A stretch of 42,500 nt of DNA, from NCBI GenBank assembly GCA_012295275.1, contig CM022667.1, positions 3,409,501 through 3,452,000 on the forward strand, given 5' to 3'. How positions within the stretch are numbered: the first letter of the stretch is position 1; each line of letters starts with the position of its first letter. The notes below the pieces were generated by a model. It searched no databases. It had not been told where the DNA came from and saw only the letters and a list, made by a program, of their open reading frames with translations. The position numbers and the translations under genes are program-made. The stretch comes from Chrysomallon squamiferum (Eukaryota > Mollusca > Gastropoda > Neomphalida > Peltospiridae). Below, in pieces: positions 33,350 to 42,500 of this stretch.

Positions 33350-33683
33350 ATCGTTTAAAGAAATGGATAAAATCATTACTACATGCAGAGGCAGGATTTG
33401 GCACAGCTGTATTTAAAAAGCTGTTCATGCATTTACGTCATCTGCAACCTTTATTTCTGTGACCTAAAATTTTGTTTTTATTATTATTTTTCTTTTTTTA
33501 ATATTCATGGTAATATAATCAAAGAGAGAACTTTAATTAAATTAAAAGAAAAACAAGTGTTAAATTTGAGAAGCCTGACAGCATGCGAGTAAACCTATCC
33601 TCAGCACAGCCTCATAAACAGCGTAACAACAATAAACTGATACAGGTAATTAATAGCAACTACAACAACTACTTCAAGTAACA

Positions 33684-33719
<36 letters not shown>

Positions 33720-33941
33720 AAGGTGTAATTACAAATCAGTGGCATTCACAAAGACTCTGCCAGCTCACCTGAAAGATTTTGCATGTCTTTCGCGGACATT
33801 AAAACCTAATACTGTTGATGTCTTAACTAGTGTAATTTTGAAAAAGTTCAGCACCCGGTCATTTGGTTATGTTTACCTATTCTTGAGAAAACAAATTGGG
33901 CCAAATTATTTTTATTTTAACACATATAAATAATAATAATA

Positions 33942-33975
<34 letters not shown>

Positions 33976-34506
33976 GTGCACTTATCAACTTCAAGCTATC
34001 TTTGATTCTGAAAAAGGCTGGTTCACAACTTTTATTCTTTTTTTTGTATATTAGATATTGTAATTATATATTACACTACTCTACACTACATTACACTGTA
34101 ATATATACATTACAATTGTATTGCTGTATAAGATGTGACATGATGATAAAAGGTTAAACAATTACATCCAACATGCAATGACAGGGACATTTAATTTCAT
34201 GACATTGTGAGAATTTATTACTAGTTAATACTAGTAGCCATCTTTCTATATTCCATCAATTTCTTATGTTTTTATTCTTCTTCTTCTTCTTCTTGTTTTA
34301 TCATTAGTATTATTATCTTATAAAAATCATAAAGTTTACAGTCATTGCAATGGTTTAATTCAAATGTATACTTTAAAAATACAAATAATTCAATTAAATA
34401 TTTAAATTCCCTACTTCTAAAAGGTACAAATAACCCATCCACATTTGATTTTATACCCTTATTTGTGAATGTATACATACATATTAAATATAATAATAAT
34501 AATATA

Positions 34507-34544
<38 letters not shown>

Positions 34545-35395
34545 CAACAACAACAACAACCCTATAAGGATAGGAACACAAATCACATATTTAACCTTAT
34601 TTTCATTATCATTACTATTATTATTATTATTATTATTATAATTATAAAAAAATAAACAATTAATTCAGTTTCATGTTAAAAATACCACATGAAGCATCGT
34701 TAATCAAAAATTCATATTTTTATAACAGGATTGACATGTCAAAGTTCAGTCAGGCAGAAACTCATCTCAAGCAGGTGGCAACAGGTGGTTCCAGAAAAAA
34801 AAAAAAAAAAAAAAAAAAAAAACCAGGGATTGTGATTCGATAAATATTTATAATGCAAAACTGAGATGTGGAGGTTTGTGGAAAATGATGACTGAACACA
34901 TTTAACAGCGGTGAAAACAATGCAGACATTTTGAACTGATGATCTGCAGGTGTTTTGATACGGTTTAGTTATGGTCTCTGGTCATGTTTTTCAGTCACAA
35001 ATTGACACAGTAAACTGGAATCTGGTAGTACTGCAAGGTCATGAGTCATGTATATAGACTAATTAGAGCTGATCTGATACAAGTCAGACAATAAAATAGT
35101 AACAGTGTAGTTGTTATAATAATAATAATAATAATGGTATACATCTCAATATATTATGCAGCATTAATGACAAGAGCAACCACAAATATATAATTTATAA
35201 GTGAGTAAAAAAATAAAATAAATGAAACTGTTTAATATGTGGGGCTGTACTCTCTGTATTATGCAACACGTGGACAATAACAACGTCTAAGCAGCAAATT
35301 ATTTTAACAGTTCATAAATCTCACTTATCAATTAATGGTAATCGGAACCTCTGTAACAACAGAAGGAAAAAAAAAAAAAAAAATCCTTTAAAATT
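33350..35395. other. AT-rich spacer with homopolymer and AAT repeats
   Basis: Poly(A) tracts at 33687-33717 and 34796-34821, (AT)n at 33939-33958, (AAT)n at about 34490-34542 and (TTA)n at 34612-34640. Short ORFs at 33383-33592 and 33739-33933 resemble nothing known. Confidence 0.5.
34768..34783 (+). promoter_or_regulatory. CTCF-like word, copy 2
   Basis: CAAGCAGGTGGCAACA is identical to the word at 17904-17919 and has the same orientation. It is followed by a further GGTGG. Confidence 0.2.
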
Positions 35396-35399
35396 AATA

Positions 35400-36010
35400 A
35401 GATCTACCGAAACGTAAGAAATAATCAATTTCATGAATTATTATTACGCAGCTGTGTCATTATCTCCTCCAAAGCCCACTGGGAAAATTTCAAATCGCTA
35501 AAAAACAAGCGTTTAGAGTTACGTGCCCTTTGATTCCGACGTAACGCCGGTATACGAGATCTCTGTTTGGCTATATCGTCATTTCAATTCACGAGCATAT
35601 TTGAAGATTGAGTTTCTTTGCTACGTTGTTAACAGACGTGTTATTTGAGTTAAAAAAGCACATTCTGTTGCCAAGAAACATTTTGAAATTACACATGTAA
35701 GATAATGACGATGGAGACAGAAACAACCTTCTCTTGTTTTGTTCTAGTCCTATTACTAAATAGGTTAATTAGACAAATAGGTTTGGGAGACTGATGAGGG
35801 GAAAAGAAAAACCAGGCAGTCAAATACAAATATATACGACTAAAACAAAATTAATACCTTGTTAATGCAATTACATATCAAATCCTAGATCAGAATAAAC
35901 CAGTCAAAAGGTCAGCTGCTCTATTTTCGGATAGCGAATTTAAAACCAGGCATTAGTTTAATTCTCAGTTTTATTCATCAGTTTGGAATTAAACTGGCAA
36001 ATCTGAGATT
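35400..36010. promoter_or_regulatory. Complex island, candidate regulatory element
   Basis: About 600 bp of non-repetitive DNA with CpG-containing words in its centre (TTCCGACGTAACGCCGGTAT at about 35533). Homeodomain-like sites (GAATTATTATTACG, GGTTAATTAG) lie on its flanks. Flanking DNA is simple and AT-rich. No protein-like frame. Confidence 0.38.
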
Positions 36011-36281
36011 TATTTAAAACAAATAATAGACAAATTAAACATTGTTCATTATTTTTGGCTAATGCCTCATCAATTTTGACAACTTTCAATGGCTACTCTA
36101 TCTAATTTTGACTCCATGTTCTTCCGAAAAATCTCATAAATTCACTGACCATATAAAGACACATATTTCATTACTATATATATAAATACATATTTTTGGG
36201 TCTTTGATGACAATTTTCAACTCCATGAGGTAGCATGTTTGGTCTGCCATATTTGCATAATCATTGCAGACTTTATGTGAG

Positions 36282-36370
36282 GAACTCAGTATTATATTTA
36301 CTGGATATCCCCTTATTTACAATCTTTTAGACTAAAATAATTTGAAGCTGGCATCCATAATACTGAGTTC
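36282..36370. repeat. 14-bp perfect inverted repeat, 61-bp spacer
   Basis: GAACTCAGTATTAT at 36282-36295 is the exact reverse complement of ATAATACTGAGTTC at 36357-36370. GGAT at 36303-36306 could extend the pairing with ATCC at 36353-36356 across a 7-base bulge. It could be a MITE relic or a hairpin RNA; no target-site duplication is evident. Confidence 0.8.
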
Positions 36371-36591
36371 ATATAAATGAACAAATGTAACATACAATAA
36401 TGGTCATTTTTTTAAGATATATATATATATATATATATTTTTTTTTTTTTTGTTATCTGATTTTGGCCCAATTCAGTATGATTGAATGTTTTTATTTGTC
36501 TTCAGATACATCTTCTGAGCTTTACTTATAACTTAAAATTATTTATTTGCTACTTTTATAAAGAAAGAAAGCCTACAAATGACAATTTATG

Positions 36592-36809
36592 TGTGTGTGT
36601 GTGTGTGTGCGCATGCATGTGAATAAGTAACCAACGTATTTGTATGTGCATGTTTGTGTATGTATGTATGTATGTATGTATATGTGCATGTGTGTATGTG
36701 TATGTATATATATGCATGTGCCCAAGTGTGTATTTGTGCATGTGTATGTGTGTATGTGCATTTGTGTATCATAAATCTGTGTATGTGCATTTGTGTATAT
36801 GTATATATA

Positions 36810-36872
<63 letters not shown>
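36592..36872. repeat. (TG)n / TATG microsatellite
   Basis: TG and TATG units end in a pure (TG)n at about 36813-36871. ORFs on both strands (Cys/Val and Thr/His strings) are repeat artefacts. Confidence 0.95.
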
Positions 36873-36959
36873 GCAATCAGAATTTTTCCATCTTTACTAT
36901 CTGGTTTCATACTGTTTCTAAAATTTTAAGTTTAATAGTAACAATAGGCTACATGCTGT

Positions 36960-38685
36960 AAAGACAATTTTTAATTTTTTTTAGTATTGTAGATATTACC
37001 AGCTATAAAATGTAGTTTTATTTTAATGATTAAACTTCTTTCTTTTTTTTTAGTCTTTTTTTTTATTTATTTATTATTATTATTATTTGAAAGAAAAAAA
37101 AAAGAAACACCCAGTAAATTTAATAAGTAATAAAATATGAATAAACAATAAAAAAAATAAAAGAACTGGAATAATAAATACATTTATCATGGATAATGAC
37201 AGTTCACAGAATTACATTTCACTTAACAAATGCGGTGACAGTTCAATTTAAAAATCAAAAGAATGTGTAAACCTATGGATTTATGAAATTCATTTTCAAT
37301 AATGTTCTACAAAATTTTGTTTTCCTAATTAAAAATTAAAATGTCTCAACAATGGAATAATAAAGAAATCTTTTTAAAATTGAGTCACTTGCAAATAATG
37401 GTTAGATGTAAAAAAAATCTTTAACATGAATTTAAAACAAAACACCATTTATATCTGTCAACAATCAAAGTAATACAGCGATAAAAAGACTAGATTCATT
37501 TAACTACAAGGTCACGAGTAAAGATTTTTGTTCCAATTAAGACAAGCTGTGGTAACTTGTCATAAAAATCTGTCATTATAAAATAGATTACTTACAGTGT
37601 ATCATACACAATGTTGGTCTAGAATTCAACTAGATTTAAATGCAAAATAAATCTTATTAATTCCTTAAAAAGCTTTTCTTGTTAGGCTATCAAATCACGA
37701 GAGCTAATCTAAACAGTCCTAAAATTTGTTAATGTTTTATTTTATTTTTTTTTATCAATTGGTTTTACTTAATAAAAATATACAATACAAATAAATTATG
37801 AAATATTATCCAGACAAAATTTAATTAATTCATATTCGATTGAATATGCACTAAAACAAAAATATAAAATTTACAAAAATTTTAAAAATTCACTTTTCTA
37901 ATTAGGGATCAATATTTCATTATTTGATTAATGACCTTCAGAGATACACTTAATATAAACAGTTTTAAAACACAAGTCTTTCTGTGAACTATATTATTAC
38001 AAAAATAAAAATAATTGTGTTTCTATCAGCTAAGAGTTACCAATATAGAATGACAATAGATATATGACTGAAAAATAATTATACAGTTTTGTGGTAGACT
38101 AATTGTGCTGTTCTTTGATTACAAACATTACATGTCTCACAAACTTATTTACTGTATGATGAACTTTTTCATCATGTATGTGACACCATAAGAGGTAATT
38201 TACTAAATAGTAAAACTACTAAATCACAGTAAATGGGTGTGTATGTATAATAGCAAAGATATAAGAGTGAATTTGAAACTGAAAAACAAACTAATATTAA
38301 ATAATATTATTATTAGTGATACTTACTTACTCAAGTTACTGTTAGACTTAAAAGTTACAGAATGTATTATGTAGGCTACTGTATTATTTATCATGTGTAT
38401 AGATTGTAGAAGCAGAAATCTTTTTTGTATATATATCTTATAAAGTCGTATATATTATGATTATGACTTTCCCTTTGTTAGTAATGTTACAGTGTCAGTC
38501 TGTATGATGTATCAGTGTCACTGTACTATGAATGATGCATCACTATCACTGTATCAGTATCAGTATCAGTGCTGAGTGAATAATTGTTCATACTTTTCCA
38601 GAAAACCACTATTGTCATTAGCAATTGACATATTTAAAACAGAGATACATTTATCTGCGAACTAAAAATACAGTAGTTTGCATAC
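36960..38685. other. AT-rich intergenic DNA, no gene seen
   Basis: Continuously AT-rich sequence without long open frames or strong motif clusters. A short TATCAGTGTCACTG-type repeat lies near 38505-38575. Confidence 0.5.
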
Positions 38686-38689
38686 ATGA

Positions 38690-39150
38690 AGCAGACGGAA
38701 ATAGAACATTTGAGTAAAATTCAATCTTACCGGCGACTCTCCTATTTACTCAAGTGCGCTGCCATTTTTTTCCCACAATTCCACTTCCTATTATAGCTGT
38801 GAAACCAAAGCATGCGCAACCCATTCTTCTAATTAATTTTTGAATAATTAATTAGCACAATATAATATCATTTCGCGACTACTGTTACTTACAGTTGTTC
38901 CTTTTTTGTCATTTGTCTGTGCCATTTTCATGAAGTGTCAAAAACAAGAAAGAGACTGAATATCGCAGTGTTTACATTTGTGCAATCGGCGGCAAAGATG
39001 AATCGCCAGACAGCGTGATACAGTAAGAGGCAAGTTTATTATTTTTTCTTTCGCTTTTCTCAGCTGGCTTTACTTCAGTTGTGACTTCTAATTATTGCAA
39101 GTAATTAGTCGCCATGATACACCCAGGAGCTTAATAAGCGATTCGTACCG
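38690..39150. promoter_or_regulatory. Complex island with palindromic homeodomain sites
   Basis: About 460 bp of balanced sequence. TAATTAA at 38830-38836 and TAATTAATTAG at 38845-38855 form a dense homeodomain cluster. CAAGTG (NK-like) near 38752, TGTTTAC near 38970 and several CpGs occur nearby. No coding frame is supported. Confidence 0.42.
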
Positions 39151-39394
39151 TACATTTATTATAGTATATTTCTATTTTATACATGTTGTATATAATTAGA
39201 TTTAAGTTTTTAACATTTTATGACGTCTACGGTGATTTTCGTTTCTTTTCGTTTTTCTTTGATCTTTCTTTGATGTTTTTCAGTAAATGTAAATTGGGGA
39301 AAAAAAAAAAATCTAACGTAAGTCCAACTAAAATAATAAATTAAGAAAAAATAATGATAAAAAAAATAAATAAATAAAAATAATAATAAATTAA

Positions 39395-39396
39395 TA

Positions 39397-39456
<60 letters not shown>
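39395..39456. repeat. (AAT)n microsatellite
   Basis: Near-perfect AAT triplets pass into AAAT units. Minus-strand Ile/Leu ORFs are repeat translations. Confidence 0.95.
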
Positions 39457-39459
<3 letters not shown>

Positions 39460-40125
39460 AAAATAACAGAAAGAAAAATGGAAATACCCACCCATTCCTC
39501 CCCCCAAAAAAAGAAAACTGCTACTGTTACTACGACTAATAATAATAATAAAGAAATCAAGAAGAATTAAATACAAATAATAAATAATTTGTACAACATT
39601 CAGAGTAAGAAATTCATTAATTAATTAATAACATTAATGTCACTAATTATTACAAAAATTAATTAATCATTTATAATTTAAAAAAACAAAAACAACGTTT
39701 ATAATTTAAAAAAAAAAAAAAATAAAAATAAAATAAAGTAACAACAAACCAATCAAATTAAAGATTAATAATGAAGTAAAATAATTAATTATATATATAT
39801 TTGTAAGTTCAGTTTTAGCATATTACATTGGTTGGCATTATAACGATGGAACTTTCACTGAATGAATGGAAATGTTTTATTTGTAAAAAGATGGTCACCT
39901 ACCAGTACAAAATGGACAAAGTACAAAATATTTTGGAATGAAAATGATTATTCAAACAGTTGTTACAGTTGGAAAATAATAATTTTTTTTAATTTTCTTG
40001 TATTTTATTATTTTTTAAATTGTAATTATTAAATCAAACTAAATATATAAATAAAACTTAAAAATTTATAAATGTTTAAATAATAAATAAAACATTTTTT
40101 AATTATTATTATTTTTGCTGTTGCA

Positions 40126-40173
<48 letters not shown>

Positions 40174-40430
40174 TCTTAAATTTATGTCACATGAATTTTC
40201 ATAATATTTCTAACCCCAAATATTTATGTCTGTTATTTTATTTTATTTTTTTAGTTACTCCAGTTTACTTATTTTTATTTCTGTGGGGGGGGTAATTATT
40301 ATTATTATTATATATTTTTTTCTCCACATCACAAACTGTTATTAAAAATATTAAATTATGCAACAAAGCAGTATCTTCAGTGTCACAGTGTTGTATATAA
40401 ACAGAAAGTTTTAAATCATTAATATTCTGC
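39460..40430. other. AT-rich spacer with a (TTA)n run
   Basis: AT-rich words with poly(A) at about 39708-39721, a (TTA)n microsatellite at about 40127-40171 and a short G-run at 40284-40291. No gene seen. Confidence 0.55.
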
Positions 40431-40464
40431 TTCTTCTTCTTCAAACTCTTTAACTGCCTTGTGA

Positions 40465-40510
40465 ACTTGTGGTTAGAGTGTTGGTGTGAAATTAAGCACC
40501 ATGATCCAGC
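40465..40510 (+). mobile_element. Possible SINE fragment
   Basis: TGGTTAGAGTG at 40470-40480 fits a tRNA A box, and CCATGATCCAG at about 40499-40509 is a poor B-box-like word some 20 bp later. It may be a degenerate or truncated relative of the SINE at 31 kb. The call rests on one good box only. Confidence 0.25.
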
Positions 40511-40607
40511 TGTTATTTTTTATCTGTTCCAACCACTCTGTCATAGTTGATTATTAAAATCCACAGGAAAATTATTTATCAGTAATAGTAGCTGATGGCA
40601 GAATTAG

Positions 40608-40793
40608 ACACACACACACACACACACACACAGACACACACAGACACACACACACACACACTTGTTGAGGCAGCGAGTAATACAGTGAAAAAAGGAAGTT
40701 TGTTGTATGTGTGTTTGTATTGGTAATTTCTGTGTGTGTGTGTGTGTGTGTGCGGGCATGTGCGGGCGTGTGTGTGTGTGTGTGTGTGTGTGA
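40608..40793. repeat. Facing (CA)n and (TG)n microsatellites
   Basis: (CA)n at about 40608-40661 and (TG)n at about 40731-40792 are complementary and about 70 bp apart, so a transcript could fold into a long stem. ORFs on the minus strand are repeat products. Confidence 0.9.
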
Positions 40794-41089
40794 ATTGCAT
40801 AATTTCCAGCAAAATGCCTGAAATAAAATGCCGTTCTTCATTCTTTGATCTTGGAATCTAAATTCATTTCAGGAAATCTATTTTTATTTATAAAACATTT
40901 ATTTAAATACTTGTAAACAAATATTTATTTCTCCATGCATACCAAACCATCTACTGTAAGATTAAACAAATTTTGGTAAAACATTTATTGGGTAGTGTCC
41001 GGAACAGGAAACAACGTGATGATAATGCTGAGAAGTACTGATCCTATGACCATTCATGGTCTTAAGTTAAAATCTCTAAATATCTAAAT

Positions 41090-41094
<5 letters not shown>

Positions 41095-41140
<46 letters not shown>
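41095..41140. repeat. (TG)n microsatellite
   Basis: Pure TG dinucleotides, about 22 units. Confidence 0.95.
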
Positions 41141-41389
41141 GTGTGAGATATATATGTGTACACAAATTCTGTTATAACATTATATAATGTTATATATTAT
41201 GTCTACTAATAGGACGACAATAGGGAAAGCAAAGGTCTAAATAGTTAAGGCAGTAATTAAAAATATTCAAGATGTTAAATGAGATAATAAAAATGTAATT
41301 ATTATTGTTAGTAAAATAGAAAATATATAAAGAGGAAAAAGAAATTTTTCAATCAAGCTTTTTAATGTACCGAAGAAAAACAAATGTGT

Positions 41390-41600
41390 TAATTGCTTTC
41401 TTTCGTATAAATTAATTATTTTTAAACACTTGCACTTTGCTCATTGTTAGAAGTCATTACTGCACAGCAAACGTTAATTAAAGGTGTTTGTCGGATTGTC
41501 GTGACCTTTTTACAGGTGTTTTGATGAGTTTGAAGTGTGTTTGGTGTAGACAGGGTCAGTGTGTAATGATTTGTTAATTAGAGACACAGAAACAAAGGTT
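41390..41600. promoter_or_regulatory. Complex island with paired T-box-like sites
   Basis: About 210 bp with AGGTGTTT at 41482-41489 and 41514-41521 (T-box half-site-like, same orientation, 32 bp apart). GTTAATTA at 41474, TGACCT near 41502 and GTTAATTAG near 41573 also occur. The sequence is complex within a simple neighbourhood. Confidence 0.35.
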
Positions 41601-41639
41601 GAAAGTAGTAAAATCTACAATGATGTGTCTGTCTTTACA

Positions 41640-41822
41640 AAAAAAATAAAAAAAATAAAAGTATTTGTATCTCACTTTATTTTTTAAATTTTATTTCTTT
41701 TATTAAATGATATTTTTAAATTATAATTTTTTTTATTGATTCCTATAATTATAAAATAGTATGTTTAAAACTGAGAAGTATTAATAAGTATTTTTAGAAC
41801 TAAATAATAGAAATAATATAAT

Positions 41823-41875
<53 letters not shown>

Positions 41876-42100
41876 GATAATAATAATAATCTTTAAAAAA
41901 CGACAATGAAGAACATTAAAACATTAAAACTCTCATAATCCTGTCTGTCAGTGAATACCATACCATTTAAAAAAAAAAAAAAAAAAAAAAAAAATCAAAC
42001 TTAATAAATATTCTTAAAACGAAACGTAAACATACTTCATAGTCAACATGAGTTTCTCAAAACAAAAATGTTTTAATTTTTTTTTTAATTATTATTAATT
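41640..42100. repeat. (AAAT)n, poly(A) and AT-rich spacer
   Basis: A perfect (AAAT)n run covers about 41826-41873 and a poly(A) tract lies at about 41969-41994. No gene seen. Confidence 0.85.
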
Positions 42101-42179
42101 ATTTGGATGATATTGTTAGCAGAATTGAAATTTAAATATCATCTTTGCTTACAACAATGGATGGAAGCATTTTACGCAA

Positions 42180-42500
42180 TCACAATGTTTTTTTGAAATT
42201 ACGGATCATTATTCTTACATAATGGGGGAGCTCGACTGACTGATATAATTTACAGATTATACGTACGTGTCTGTTTTGTTTTCATTAATATTCTGAAATG
42301 GTTAGCTGCGGTACTCACACCAATACAGATAAATCGGTAAAACAGATTCAATGGGAACAAAGGCATCTGACATAACTAAATATATGCATCAGATTAATGA
42401 TTGGAGATAACATTTTTTTTCGTTAATAAGAATATTGCACCAGCGTCACATCGCCATAAATGTGATTTAATTACTTTATTCGTGTATCAGCTGGTTTAAT
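42180..42500. promoter_or_regulatory. Complex island cut by the window edge
   Basis: Non-repetitive sequence with CpGs (TACGTACGTG near 42261) and, at the end, CCATAAATGTGATTTAATTA (Hox-like CATAAA and TTAATTA). The island continues past the window. No coding frame was recognised in the visible part. Confidence 0.3.

Noticed and set aside
36181-36240. let-7-like word TGAGGTAG near 36226
   Set aside because: The match ends after eight bases and no hairpin of the right shape surrounds it.

Overview
The window looks like nuclear DNA of an animal. It is strongly AT-rich, packed with microsatellites, homopolymer runs and minisatellites, and almost gene-free. One split gene can be supported: a CYTH-fold triphosphatase of the thiamine-triphosphatase (THTPA) family on the minus strand. 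Simple-repeat density, a long intron, isolated islands of complex sequence and a tRNA-derived SINE would fit a lophotrochozoan such as a mollusc, perhaps a cephalopod. That taxonomic guess is inference only.

The gene runs right to left. Exon 1 (13231-11323) carries the ATG, a long Ser/Thr/Glu-rich amino-terminal extension and nearly all of the CYTH domain. An 8,767-bp intron (11322-2556) follows, and a small terminal exon (2555-2398) supplies the last CYTH segment and an Asn-rich tail. The phase-1 donor and acceptor join in frame, and the junction restores the family's carboxy-terminal segment, giving a predicted 688-residue protein. The catalytic EIERK motif, the arginine-rich WLRRRE strand and the VDLD/VGEIE acidic strands are all visible. 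The tryptophan that contacts thiamine in the mammalian enzyme is also present.

The remaining ~40 kb has no convincing coding sequence. It alternates between low-complexity DNA and islands of ordinary-complexity DNA of about 130-1100 bp, at roughly 3600-4270, 9395-10345, 14390-15190, 18120-18350, 20195-20600, 21250-21375, 22100-22430, 25390-25690, 27240-28345, 30690-30900, 35400-36010, 38690-39150, 41390-41600 and 42180-42500. Many contain homeodomain-type (TAATTA), POU-octamer, Fox, T-box or nuclear-receptor motifs. They read as candidate conserved noncoding elements of a developmental regulatory landscape, with two lying inside the THTPA intron. In human, as I recall, THTPA neighbours the zinc-finger homeobox gene ZFHX2, so a nearby zfh-type target gene is a reasonable hypothesis. 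No such gene is visible here.

Repeats include a 30-bp minisatellite at 5993-6681 that creates long spurious ORFs on both strands, a 20-bp degenerate satellite at 16440-17010, a 75-bp triplicate at 17183-17358 and a ~40-bp repeat at 32735-33345. There are also a TTAA-bounded piggyBac-like MITE candidate at 29604-29755 and a tRNA-type SINE at about 31005-31185. No CRISPR array, rRNA, intact tRNA or protein-coding transposon was found.
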